A stretch of 23,327 bases of DNA from a virus. Positions 14,881-22,418 of this stretch are shown one piece after another (within the stretch, counting starts at the first letter, position 1; each line of letters opens with the position of its first letter). Where the stretch lies: the IMG/VR virus record IMGVR_UViG_3300048585_000062, positions 1 through 23,327 of that record, one strand, 5' to 3'. The notes under the pieces were generated by a model. The model worked only from the letters and a program-made list of their open reading frames with translations, was not told the origin of the DNA and did not search any database. A program made the translations under genes and the position numbers.

Positions 14881-15282
14881 ATGAATCAGTGGTGGCATGA
14901 CAACGTCCTGGTGATTATCCAGGATATTTTGCTGATAGGTGCGTTTATGACCGCCATTGGACTTGGCATTCGACGGGTCTACAACATGGCTCGTGGGGTC
15001 GAGAAGATCCTTGAGTTCAATGTTGCAGAAAAGAGGGCTCGAGAGCAGGTTGCTCACGATCTCATGACGCACATCAACGGGGAGGAAGCCAAGGACATCC
15101 TTCGTGACAAGCAGATCCAGGAGCTGGTCATGACTGTCCGTGAGATGAGTCGTGAGCTGCGCCCAAACGGTGGCAGCTCAATGAAGGATGTCTTGAATCA
15201 CACAGCTGAACGGGTAGGCGACATCCAAACTCGAGTGGCGGTCCTGGAAGAGTGGAAGCGCCATGAAGAGCGGAATGACTAG
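14881..15282 (+). CDS. Single-pass membrane protein of the lysis cassette (putative holin or inner-membrane spanin)
   Basis: 133 residues. One hydrophobic helix at about 8-29 (VLVIIQDILLIGAFMTAIGLGI), then a long charged, helical region to the C-terminus (EKRAREQVAHDL, QIQELVMTVREMSREL, DIQTRVAVLEEWKR). One N-terminal helix plus a coiled-coil tail is the layout of i-spanins and also of T4-T-like holins; no separate o-spanin with a lipobox is visible in the other frames. It starts 7 nt after the lysozyme stop, so cotranscription is expected. Its stop shares CTAG with the stop of the opposite-strand gene. Which of the two lysis roles it has cannot be settled from sequence. Confidence 0.7.
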   Translation: MNQWWHDNVLVIIQDILLIGAFMTAIGLGIRRVYNMARGVEKILEFNVAEKRAREQVAHDLMTHINGEEAKDILRDKQIQELVMTVREMSRELRPNGGSSMKDVLNHTAERVGDIQTRVAVLEEWKRHEERND

Positions 15283-15875
15283 AACCGGATCCCCAGCGTG
15301 GCCATCGCAGTCCATCCTTCTTCGCTGGATGGCTGCATGGCTTGGATACCAACGCTGAAGGGACCAACCTTCCTGGCGACGTACGGTCCCACTCCTTCGT
15401 AGTTCTCGAGCGGTACTACCGCACCAACTTCCCACTTCGATTCCTTCGCCACGACGTAGGGCTCTAGGGGAATGTCGTAGCCGCCAATGATCTTGCCGCC
15501 TTCGGCCGTTGCCACAACACGCTTGCCGGTGCCAGTGTCGACCAGACCGAAGTCGATCTTCACCTCTTCACACTCGCAATCCGGTGGGCTCTCGGGCGTA
15601 GGCTCGGGCTTCACCGTGACACCACCAGCACGCTCGAGCTTGCCGCCAACCTTCTTGGCAGCCTGCTTGATGGTCTTCGGAATGGGCGGTGCCACATTCT
15701 CCGGCAGACGCTGTAGGACGATGACGTTCAGATCCTCGAGTACTTCCTCGGGAGCAGCGGTCTCGATGATCTCAGTGGGTTTGTAGAGCTTCCAGCCCAG
15801 AGCCAAGCCAATGACAATGCCGGTCACCAGACAGCTGAGACCGACAATGATGTGCGAACGGTAGGTGTTGATCAT
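15279..15875 (-). CDS. Membrane-anchored protein with proline-rich linker (198 aa)
   Basis: N-terminal hydrophobic helix at about 9-28 (IIVGLSCLVTGIVIGLALGW), then an acidic/hydrophobic part, a Pro-rich linker (KPEPTPESPPDCECEE) and a C-terminal domain rich in short beta-like, aromatic strands (WEVGAVVPLENYEGVGPYVA, GPFSVGIQ, WTAMATLGIRF). The final pattern, strands ending in RF, resembles beta-barrel-like tails of uncharacterised phage proteins. Without a lipobox it is likely anchored in the inner membrane with the domain in the periplasm. It converges on the lysis cassette and could act in lysis or host-envelope modification (inference). It starts by ATGA overlap with the dCMP deaminase. 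Confidence 0.65.
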   Translation of the reverse strand: MINTYRSHIIVGLSCLVTGIVIGLALGWKLYKPTEIIETAAPEEVLEDLNVIVLQRLPENVAPPIPKTIKQAAKKVGGKLERAGGVTVKPEPTPESPPDCECEEVKIDFGLVDTGTGKRVVATAEGGKIIGGYDIPLEPYVVAKESKWEVGAVVPLENYEGVGPYVARKVGPFSVGIQAMQPSSEEGWTAMATLGIRF

Positions 15876-16306
15876 GACGTGTACTCGACGAGTTCGATAT
15901 TGGTCTCACGGGCCAGTTCCCGCACAGTAGTAAATGCCTTGCCCCAACGCTCGTTCTGCTCAGGCGTGGCTGGCGGGAACACCACCTTACGGATGCCGGC
16001 CTGGATGATGTGCATAAAGCAACGATCACACGGCATGAACGGCACCGTGTACAGGGTGTACTTGTTGAGAGATTCCCTCGCTGAGAGTATGGCATTCATC
16101 TCAGCATGCACGACCAAAGAGTATTTGGTTGGACGGTCATGCAGACGCTCAGGTGTGTCAGCCACACCGCGAGGGAAACCGTTGTAGCCCACCGACACGA
16201 TGGTACGGTCGGGACGAACGATCACCGCACCTACCTTGGTGCTGGGGTCTTTTGACTTGGAAGCTGTCACCCGAGCGATGCTCAGGAAGTATTCATCCCA
16301 ATTCAT
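15872..16306 (-). CDS. Deoxycytidylate (dCMP) deaminase
   Basis: 144 residues. The zinc-dependent deaminase motifs are complete: HAEMNAIL (H67, E69) and PCDRC (P92, C93, C96), with substrate-binding YNGFPRG at about 41-47 and the helix FMHIIQAGIRKVVF after them. It converts dCMP to dUMP, supplying ThyX. It is coupled by 4-nt overlaps to the genes on both sides. Deoxycytidylate specificity is inferred from the family's YNG..RG segment and the phage context. Confidence 0.92.
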   Translation of the reverse strand: MNWDEYFLSIARVTASKSKDPSTKVGAVIVRPDRTIVSVGYNGFPRGVADTPERLHDRPTKYSLVVHAEMNAILSARESLNKYTLYTVPFMPCDRCFMHIIQAGIRKVVFPPATPEQNERWGKAFTTVRELARETNIELVEYTS

Positions 16307-16749
16307 ATGCTTGATTCCGGTTGATCCGCACCATACAGTCCGAGACGTTCGGACTCCTGCTGCAACTCCCTCAGCGCGTCGAGCCGTTTGGCCTTGTCGT
16401 TTGCGCTGTCCGCCGTGTCAATCATGTCCATCAGCGTTTCCATGCCTTGATCCTCTGCGTAGGAGTAAATATCCCGCAGCAGCGCCTCGGCCTTGGCTAA
16501 TCGCTGCTCACGAACGATGTCCTCGGATGCGCTGACAGCGGCTCGCACTATCGCGTCCAGTTCGTTGAACTGATCTTCGTCCAGCAAGTCTGCACAGCGT
16601 GCCATGACCTTTTGCAGCACCCTCTGCAATCGCTCAATCTCGTCGGCGGCTGCATACGCGGCATCGTCCAACAGATCGCCAGTGCGACCTCCACGCAAGG
16701 CTGAGATCAGGTCGTCGCCAGCCAACACTTCGTACTTAATTCCGCTCAT
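16303..16749 (-). CDS. Helical protein of unknown function (148 aa)
   Basis: Almost entirely alpha-helical and acidic, with long amphipathic stretches (DDAAYAAADEIERLQRVLQK, DEDQFNELDAIVRAAVSASE, DKAKRLDALRELQQESERL) consistent with a coiled coil. No catalytic motif, signal peptide or membrane segment. Both ends are ATGA overlaps with the neighbours, so it is translated in the chain. Function not recognised. Confidence 0.6.
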   Translation of the reverse strand: MSGIKYEVLAGDDLISALRGGRTGDLLDDAAYAAADEIERLQRVLQKVMARCADLLDEDQFNELDAIVRAAVSASEDIVREQRLAKAEALLRDIYSYAEDQGMETLMDMIDTADSANDKAKRLDALRELQQESERLGLYGADQPESSI

Positions 16750-16988
16750 GGCTTTGGCTCCACGACCCAGGTGCTCTTCTGGTAAGGCTCCGGAATCGCA
16801 CAGATGGCTTCGATGTACGGACGGAGAGCTTCGTGATTGGCTGAGATCTTTACAGCACTGTTGGTCAGGATACCTTTCTCGACACAGTGAGCGATGTACT
16901 CAACCTGCACCGGGTTCCACTTGTGCTGGTAGGCAAACGGGTCATACCAGAAACGGATCAACACTTCGATCTGGACGAGACTCATCAT
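16746..16988 (-). CDS. Small conserved-type phage protein of unknown function (80 aa)
   Basis: The start at 16988 (MMSLVQIEVLIRFWYDP) has GGAG at 8 nt; the second Met is also possible. The pattern, a helix beginning QIEVLIRFWYDP, then NPVQVEYIAHCVEKGIL, then ALRPYIEAICAIPEPYQKSTWVV, recalls small phage proteins with a winged-helix-like layout that end in a Pro-x-P...W segment (from memory). A DNA-binding or regulatory role is possible but not shown. Confidence 0.62.
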   Translation of the reverse strand: MMSLVQIEVLIRFWYDPFAYQHKWNPVQVEYIAHCVEKGILTNSAVKISANHEALRPYIEAICAIPEPYQKSTWVVEPKP

Positions 16989-17308
16989 GAAATCATCTCC
17001 TCACAGCTGTGGATGACGTTGCGAGCTGCATAAACATCTCGCACGTAAAGAATGTGCCCATTCCAACCCATCAAAGGCTGATCCGGGTGCTTGTGCAGCA
17101 ACTCTTCGAGCGGGATGTTGGCGAGTGGCTTCAGCGCCTCCAATGCATTGGCAAGGGCGGTGACGACGCCTCTCACCTTGCCTACGTCAAGAGGCACAAA
17201 GCCATCTGCTGCATCAAGCATTCCGAATTGCTCCCGCCAGTTGTACTCCCCCGGAGATACGTCACCCACCTTGGGAGCAAGGGATGGGACACGTTTGCGG
17301 CGACTCAT
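16985..17308 (-). CDS. Protein of unknown function (107 aa)
   Basis: The start at 17308 (MSRRKRVPSLAPKVGD) has GGAG 8 nt upstream and an ATGA overlap; upstream in-frame sequence lies in the previous gene. A basic N-terminus precedes a helical core (VRGVVTALANALEALKPLAN, IPLEELLHKHP) and a C-terminal WNGHILYVRDVYAARNVIHSC segment. No known motif; many phage proteins of this type (short, one Trp-rich turn) have no assigned function. Confidence 0.55.
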   Translation of the reverse strand: MSRRKRVPSLAPKVGDVSPGEYNWREQFGMLDAADGFVPLDVGKVRGVVTALANALEALKPLANIPLEELLHKHPDQPLMGWNGHILYVRDVYAARNVIHSCEEMIS

Positions 17309-17457
17309 ACGGCAATCTCCAGCCAGCCACGATTGGTACGTGGAGCGGTGACACGAACGATGTACGTGAACCACTGTGGGTACTTACCATCGTAGCGTCG
17401 GAAGTCGAGAACCACTCCGCCTGGAAACCAGACATCGAGCTGCATGCCGCGTTTCAT
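17305..17457 (-). CDS. Very small protein (50 aa)
   Basis: MKRGMQLDVWFPGGVV, then LDFRRYDGKYPQWFTYIVRV and a short basic tail. The strand-rich, aromatic composition suggests a small beta fold. ATGA overlaps with both neighbours (HD hydrolase upstream, 107-residue gene downstream) support real translation, although the ORF is below usual length cut-offs. Function unknown. Confidence 0.6.
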   Translation of the reverse strand: MKRGMQLDVWFPGGVVLDFRRYDGKYPQWFTYIVRVTAPRTNRGWLEIAV

Positions 17458-17879
17458 CGCAGGGCCTGCAGTTCACGGAAAAAATCCATGTATCGCTTGC
17501 GCAAGGAGCGAGGCAACTCGTACTTGCGGTTTGGATCCATGTTGTGTTGCAGATCACAGAGCTTCACACGGATCGCATCTGGATTGGTTTTCACCTGCTC
17601 TTTGTAGTCGGCGTACGTCTGCGCTGGAAATCGCGTCAGCGTACGAATGCCTTCCACGATGCGAGGTGTGAAGTTCTCGATGAGTTCGGCCTGGGTGGTG
17701 TTGGTGTCCTCGAGCAGATCGTGGCCGAGGGCAATGCACTGCAGCTCTTCGTCAGTCGTGTAGAGCAAGTACATCACTGCCAGTGGATGGAGGATGTAAG
17801 GCTCGCCACTCTTGTCGAGCTGGCCGGCGTGCTTGTAGGTCGCCAGCATGAGCATCTTGCCCAGGAGTTGGCCTTTCAT
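17454..17879 (-). CDS. SpoT/MESH1-like HD hydrolase (putative small alarmone hydrolase)
   Basis: 141 residues from ATG 17879, which overlaps the previous stop as ATGA. The SpoT/MESH1 HD layout is intact: YKHAGQLDKSGEPYILHPLAV (H31), GHDLLEDT (H53, D54, then E57, D58), and VKLCDLQHNMD (D109). In characterised ppGpp hydrolases these positions bind Mn2+ and the ED pair drives cleavage. No synthetase domain follows, so this is a hydrolase-only protein. Known: such enzymes turn (p)ppGpp into GDP/GTP plus pyrophosphate. Inference: the phage may blunt the stringent response or an alarmone-based defence. Other small HD nucleotidases have a similar core; the LEDT and HPLAV text favours the alarmone branch. 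Confidence 0.82.
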   Translation of the reverse strand: MKGQLLGKMLMLATYKHAGQLDKSGEPYILHPLAVMYLLYTTDEELQCIALGHDLLEDTNTTQAELIENFTPRIVEGIRTLTRFPAQTYADYKEQVKTNPDAIRVKLCDLQHNMDPNRKYELPRSLRKRYMDFFRELQALR

Positions 17880-18097
17880 TCGGGATCTCTCCATCCTTCT
17901 GGAAGTGCGATTCGAGTCCAGAGTTTGTCAACCAAACCCTTTTCGATCCATCCTGCCAGCACTTCTTCAGCCTGTTTCTTCGTAGTGAAACTCATCCAGG
18001 TCTGAAGTTCGTTAGGCGGATCCGAGATGATCGTTGGGTGGGTGACTTTGTAGGGGCCATTACGCTTGATGGCCTGCTGCTGGTGCCAGGTGCTCAT
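17876..18097 (-). CDS. Small protein of unknown function (73 aa)
   Basis: MSTWHQQQAIKRNG, then a strand-rich central part (PYKVTHPTIIS, LQTWMSFTTKKQAEEVLAGW) and a C-terminal IEKGLVDKLWTRI. The FTTKKQAEEVLAGWIEKGL stretch is a helix following a strand, as in small alpha/beta folds. ATG 18097 overlaps the SLOG gene's stop; the stop overlaps the next start. It sits between the SLOG protein and the HD hydrolase. Function unknown. Confidence 0.58.
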   Translation of the reverse strand: MSTWHQQQAIKRNGPYKVTHPTIISDPPNELQTWMSFTTKKQAEEVLAGWIEKGLVDKLWTRIALPEGWRDPE

Positions 18098-18630
18098 GAT
18101 GTCAACCAATCCTCGCCCATCACGAATGATGGAGCTTGAGGGTCGCAGAAATTCACCCACTCCACCCAGTGATTCTGGAACGGACGCCCGATCTCTCGAG
18201 CGTAGTTGAGGCAGTTGCCGGTGCCACCCTTCGTACCGTTCCACAGCGCCACGATGAAGTCGCAGTTGTCGACCATGTCCATGTTGCGCTTCTGCATCGC
18301 TTCCTTGCTGAATCCACCCGGAGAGCAGATCACGGTGTGTTGCGCATGACGCAACAGAGCCCGGTAGAACAGCTGGGTGTGGACAGGCCACATGAGTTCA
18401 TGGCCCTGGAACGGGATGTAGGCGTGGAAGGGAATGTCGAGGTTCTTGGCTGCCTCGGCAATGGCCAAGTCCCAACCAATTGCCATGCCACTGATCACCG
18501 TTGATGGCTGGTGATGGCGCAAGACGTTCTCTGCAAAGCGAAGCAGACGCACGTTCTGTTCCGCTGAGTAGGGCGTCTCACCCCACAAGGCTAGCTTGTT
18601 GGGACGATGGCCAGTGCCGGCGATGATCAT
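18094..18630 (-). CDS. SLOG-family protein (DUF1273/YpsA-like)
   Basis: 178 residues. Family marks: TGHRPNKL at the N-terminus (G5, H8), SGMAIGWDLAIAEAA (47-61), IPFQGHE (72-78), a KRNMDMVD segment (about 114-121) and ALWNGTKGGTGNC (128-140). Known: SLOG proteins have a Rossmann-like fold that binds nucleotides or nucleotide-derived ligands; DUF1273 members occur in phages and plasmids with no settled role. Inference: it binds a nucleotide signal or metabolite. It lies two genes before the SpoT-like hydrolase, which suggests nucleotide-signal handling. Confidence 0.85.
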   Translation of the reverse strand: MIIAGTGHRPNKLALWGETPYSAEQNVRLLRFAENVLRHHQPSTVISGMAIGWDLAIAEAAKNLDIPFHAYIPFQGHELMWPVHTQLFYRALLRHAQHTVICSPGGFSKEAMQKRNMDMVDNCDFIVALWNGTKGGTGNCLNYAREIGRPFQNHWVEWVNFCDPQAPSFVMGEDWLTS

Positions 18631-18821
18631 ACGATTGACTGCTTCTTGTTGAAGACGGTGAGTACCAGCTGAGGCTTGGCACCATCAGGCGCTTCGTGTT
18701 CAAGGCGCTTGAGGTCGATTGGCCTGCCATATTGCGCAGCCAGATGGGCAGCTCGAGCACGCGCTTGATGAAAGCGGTCTTTGAACCACTCCCCTTCCAC
18801 GTAGTAGCCGGGGCGCTTCAT
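18627..18821 (-). CDS. Small protein of unknown function (64 aa)
   Basis: MKRPGYYVEGEWFKDRF, a helical Arg/Ala-rich middle (HQARARAAHLAAQYGRP), then a beta-like end (KPQLVLTVFNKKQSIV). Its stop overlaps the SLOG start (ATGA). It begins 1 nt after the first gene of the operon. No family recognised. Confidence 0.58.
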   Translation of the reverse strand: MKRPGYYVEGEWFKDRFHQARARAAHLAAQYGRPIDLKRLEHEAPDGAKPQLVLTVFNKKQSIV

Positions 18822-18822
18822 G

Positions 18823-19146
18823 TCAGGCCACTCGACGGAGCGGAGTGGTGCTGCCCAGACGCTCGTACACCTGGATGCGGCTGCGCATGCTGGCGATACG
18901 CTCTCGAGCCGAGTCCCGGTAGTTGATGGCGTCGGTCTTGCTGAGCATCACATCCATGGTGACGCCGTCAGCAGTGCGGATGAAGTAGATCGGCTGGCCC
19001 TTGCGAATCGCGTTGGCGATGGCATTCAGGGTAGCCTCGTCGGTCGACGGCAGGCTCTCGTCACGACCCGACTTCAGGGGCTTGCACGAAATCGTGCGGC
19101 GGGTGGGACCATGGACTCGATTCTGACGCTTGAGACTGTTGTACAT
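18823..19146 (-). CDS. First gene of the leftward cluster, unknown function (107 aa)
   Basis: ATG 19146 with GGAG at 6 nt. Basic N-terminus (MYNSLKRQNRVHGPTRRT), then helical parts (TLNAIANAIRKGQP, INYRDSARERIASMRSRIQ). The segment YFIRTADGVTMDVM is strand-like. The Lys/Arg content would allow DNA or RNA contact. Because it is first in the transcript it may be an early regulatory or host-takeover protein; that is position-based inference. Confidence 0.6.
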   Translation of the reverse strand: MYNSLKRQNRVHGPTRRTISCKPLKSGRDESLPSTDEATLNAIANAIRKGQPIYFIRTADGVTMDVMLSKTDAINYRDSARERIASMRSRIQVYERLGSTTPLRRVA

Positions 19147-19225
19147 CTCGATCTCCGTTGGTTGCGGACAGGAAAGGATTCACCCACAATGGGAAAGGAA
19201 AACGCCCATCCGTTAAGGTAGCCCC
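19147..19225. promoter_or_regulatory. 79-bp divergent gap between the early cluster and the tail-fibre gene
   Basis: The leftward operon and rightward tail fibre both start here, so promoters for both directions are expected in or beside it. No textbook sigma70 -10/-35 pair stands out. Both ribosome-binding sites are visible: GGAG 6 nt before 19146 on the minus strand, AAGG 7 nt before 19226 on the plus strand. Confidence 0.35.
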
Positions 19226-22200
19226 ATGCCTTCCGTAGACATCACCCATCAGCCGATTGTCGTCGAAGCAACCAACGACACATCGGTGGTGAGCTTTTCT
19301 GACACCCAGGTGGTAGTGGAAGTCCCCAACCCAGCGCCCGTGGTTGAGTTTGCCTCAGCCGCTACGCTCGTTCCAGGGGCTGGGCTTACCGGTGGTGGCT
19401 ACCTGCTTGGAAACGTCGCTATCGGGCTCTCACCGGCTTCTGTGGCATCTCTTCTGAAGGCAGATACGGCCGTCCAGCCAGGAGCCAACCTGAGTGGCTT
19501 TGTGGACGACGTGGGTCTGGCCACGGATGCCGAGGTCGCTGCAGCCATTGCTGCGCTCAGTGCCATCTACCAGCCGGTGAACAGCAACCTCACTGAGGTG
19601 GCTGCTCTCTCGACGACGGTGTTCGGTCGCAGCTTCCTCACCCTGGCGAATGAAGCTGCTGCAAGGACGTTGATTGGCGTTTACTCGACTTCAGAGGTGT
19701 TGTCTCTTCTGGCACTGAAGGCCAACGTGAGCCACACCCACACGACGGCTGACATCACGGGAGGCATCTCCTGGAGCAACCTTACTGGAGTGCCGGCGAC
19801 GTTCCCCCCTGGTGCTCACACTCACGTGATGGCAGACCTGACGGACTACGTAGCCGCAGGTACCTGGGGAAGCATCACTGGAACACTGTCAGCTCAGACA
19901 GATCTGCAGGCGGCATTGGACGGCAAAGCGGCTACCGGACACACGCACTCCTACCTGCCGTTGGCTGGTGGATTGATGACGGGATCGTTTGCACTGAACT
20001 TTCACACACTGTTCGGTATTGGCAACACGAATGACACGTTCACCTACGATGGTGACGTGATACCGCACTATGGCATTCGCTGGTACAGCGATACTGAGTT
20101 TGAATCTCAAGGTCCGACTGCTGCTTTTGCCAGCTATGGTGGCATTCGCTTCTTCACGTTGGGTACGTTGCGAGCATTTATTTCTCCTGGTGGAGATCTT
20201 GCAACCAATCGCATTTATCCGATTGCCAACAACACCTACACGTTGGGCTCGCCCAGTTACTACTGGTCAGCCGTGTACGGCATCAGCTTCGTTGAGAATG
20301 GCACAGCCCTCTCTGCGAAGTATGCAGCAATTGGGCACACACACACCGGTATTGCTTCCCTCACTTCACCGTTCCATTCGGGAAGTGACTTTCCTGATGG
20401 CACTTTGGTAGCCACAGACATTGATGCATCTGTGACTAATGGTGCTTCATTTGTCATTGAAATCACTGGCAAATCCTATAGTGACATCATTCCGCCAACA
20501 AAAGTGGTGGCTCAGGGTTATCTCTATAACGACACCATCATCAATGCATCTGCCTTGTCTTATGGCGGCACGTTTGCATCATCGATCAAGCTGATGAACG
20601 ATGGTGGTGTGCTCAAAGTTTGGTGGCCCAACGTAGGCTACTGGCACTCTTATAACGTCCGTGTGTACAACGCCACGGGTGCCACTGATGGTAATGTCAG
20701 TCGCAATCGAGTTACCGGCATCACCAATGCTGCAGAGCCCACCGGTTCCAAGAAGATCACGGTGACCGTGCAACAGTCGTTGTACACCTGGGGTGGTCAG
20801 CTGCTTTCTGGTGTAGCGATTAAGGCCAACAGTCATCACATCACTCTCTATGAGGGTGATGGTCCTGATCCAAATGATCGTGTGCTCTTCGAAGTGAACG
20901 GTGGACAGTTCAACCTGTACACCCACGACAATTCACTCAATCAGTGGTGGCTTCCGTTCTCTGCCAACATTCAATCCGGACAGATTGAAATTGGTGGTAA
21001 CTCTGCTGCGTCATTGATCATCAAGACTGGAAACTTGGTGACCCGCACCTCAGAGGTGACGGGCTATCAGGCATACCAGTACAGCGGTGGCACACTGTCT
21101 CACTACATGGCTTTCAATTCCGGTGACTATGGCTTCTTGAATGAAGCTGGTAACTGGAGTTTGCGTCTCGATCGTTCGAAGAACGTCTATCTCTCTCGAC
21201 TCGTCATTGATGCTCCGAGCAACACAGGCATTCCTGCCCTGGGAGCCTCGAGTGCGAGCAACTCATTCCTGATTCGTTTCTCAGGTGATCCACTCTACGG
21301 CATGTTGATGGGTGTGATCGGCAGTGGAGATGGCTGGATCCAGGTGCAACGCATTGATGCGCAAGCCACGGCTTACGATCTCTTGCTGCAGCCCAATGGT
21401 GGTCTGGTGAAGATCGGTGGCAATGTTGCTTTTCATGCAGGAAACGTGGGAACAGCTGCCAACATCTTCTGGAACAACATGGGTGGCACTCACGGTGACA
21501 CAATCGATTTCAATGATGTTGCCATTGGATTTGGTCCCAAATTCCTTCAGTCCACAACGAATGGTCCGGGTACCGGTGCTTCGCAGTGGTACACGATGAA
21601 CATGGGTTTGGGCATCAACTATCCCAACTACTCAGGCGTATCGGCATACCGGATACAGCTGGCATGGCCTCGTACTGGCATGGAATCTGCAGACAAGCGT
21701 GCTGCATTTCGTACGATGGAAGCTGGAAGCTGGACAGCATGGAACTATCATGCAATGTCCAACTACGACAGCCAGTTCAGCGTGGCGCAGACGTTCAACT
21801 CGAACATCAACATCGGCGGGAGTTTCTACCGCACGTCCGGCGCGGAGTTCTCATTCTTCGGTCAGGGGAGTGACACGGTCTACATGACCCTCCGGGGTGG
21901 CGCAACGCCCGTCATGCGGGGCTACATCTACGGTGACGGTGACGGGTTCGGCCTGCTCGGCAACACGGGCGCATGGTCTATCCGCATTGCCCACGGCACG
22001 GGCGGCGGCATCATGCTCTACAACACCACGTTCTTCGGTGGAGCTTCCAACAAGGCTGCGAACAACGACGGCTTCTATGTCAACTGGTCGAACAGTCGCT
22101 ATATCACAGATGCCAACGTCAACTACGGCAGTGCAGACGTGCATGGTTCAAAGGGTGGATGGGCTGGATTCCGGTTTGCTTCAGCAGCCGGTTCTCCCCA

Positions 22201-22408
22201 CCTGATGTTCACGACATCTGGACAGACTGGCGGTATCTACAATGAAAGCGGTCTCGGCTGGATTCTCTACTTCACTGGCGCACATTGGCAGGGCTATGGC
22301 GGCCAGGCTCTTGCTCAGATGAGCACATCAGCTTCGTGCATCATTCGTCGTGGTACCGCTGCGCCTTCTGGTGGGGTCGACGGCGATCTCTACCTCCAGT
22401 ATACGTAA
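19226..22408 (+). CDS. Tail fibre protein
   Basis: 1060 residues. An N-terminal strand-rich part (DITHQPIVVEATND, VVEVPNPAPVVEFAS) is likely the virion-attachment end. Four H-T-H metal-binding motifs follow (H170-H172, H198-H200, H239-H241, H371-H373), like the HxH iron sites of T4 gp37, with ADITGG/LTGVPATFPPGAHTH repeat units between them. A YPIANNTYTLGSPSYYW segment at about 331 and a pyocin-knob-like block at about 740-845 (ending RTMEAGSWTAWNYH) are typical of receptor-binding fibres, and the C-terminus ends GGVDGDLYLQY, a common fibre end. Role: host recognition. A stretch near residues 853-932 has clearly higher GC than the rest. It starts the rightward structural block. Confidence 0.9.
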   Translation: MPSVDITHQPIVVEATNDTSVVSFSDTQVVVEVPNPAPVVEFASAATLVPGAGLTGGGYLLGNVAIGLSPASVASLLKADTAVQPGANLSGFVDDVGLATDAEVAAAIAALSAIYQPVNSNLTEVAALSTTVFGRSFLTLANEAAARTLIGVYSTSEVLSLLALKANVSHTHTTADITGGISWSNLTGVPATFPPGAHTHVMADLTDYVAAGTWGSITGTLSAQTDLQAALDGKAATGHTHSYLPLAGGLMTGSFALNFHTLFGIGNTNDTFTYDGDVIPHYGIRWYSDTEFESQGPTAAFASYGGIRFFTLGTLRAFISPGGDLATNRIYPIANNTYTLGSPSYYWSAVYGISFVENGTALSAKYAAIGHTHTGIASLTSPFHSGSDFPDGTLVATDIDASVTNGASFVIEITGKSYSDIIPPTKVVAQGYLYNDTIINASALSYGGTFASSIKLMNDGGVLKVWWPNVGYWHSYNVRVYNATGATDGNVSRNRVTGITNAAEPTGSKKITVTVQQSLYTWGGQLLSGVAIKANSHHITLYEGDGPDPNDRVLFEVNGGQFNLYTHDNSLNQWWLPFSANIQSGQIEIGGNSAASLIIKTGNLVTRTSEVTGYQAYQYSGGTLSHYMAFNSGDYGFLNEAGNWSLRLDRSKNVYLSRLVIDAPSNTGIPALGASSASNSFLIRFSGDPLYGMLMGVIGSGDGWIQVQRIDAQATAYDLLLQPNGGLVKIGGNVAFHAGNVGTAANIFWNNMGGTHGDTIDFNDVAIGFGPKFLQSTTNGPGTGASQWYTMNMGLGINYPNYSGVSAYRIQLAWPRTGMESADKRAAFRTMEAGSWTAWNYHAMSNYDSQFSVAQTFNSNINIGGSFYRTSGAEFSFFGQGSDTVYMTLRGGATPVMRGYIYGDGDGFGLLGNTGAWSIRIAHGTGGGIMLYNTTFFGGASNKAANNDGFYVNWSNSRYITDANVNYGSADVHGSKGGWAGFRFASAAGSPHLMFTTSGQTGGIYNESGLGWILYFTGAHWQGYGGQALAQMSTSASCIIRRGTAAPSGGVDGDLYLQYT
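21781..22020 (+). other. GC-rich patch inside the tail-fibre gene
   Basis: Counting bases gives about 64% G+C over these 240 bp, against about 45-48% in 60-bp samples at 20461 and 21121 in the same gene. Codons here prefer C/G third positions. A recombined segment is the simplest reading. Confidence 0.6.
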
Positions 22409-22418
22409 CGGAGCAGCC

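Noticed and set aside
15270-15290. Bidirectional terminator at the convergent stops
   Set aside because: CTAG is shared but there is no GC-rich hairpin followed by T-run.
17376-18005. 209-residue plus-strand reading frame
   Set aside because: Shadow of the HD hydrolase and its neighbours; composition unlike a real protein.
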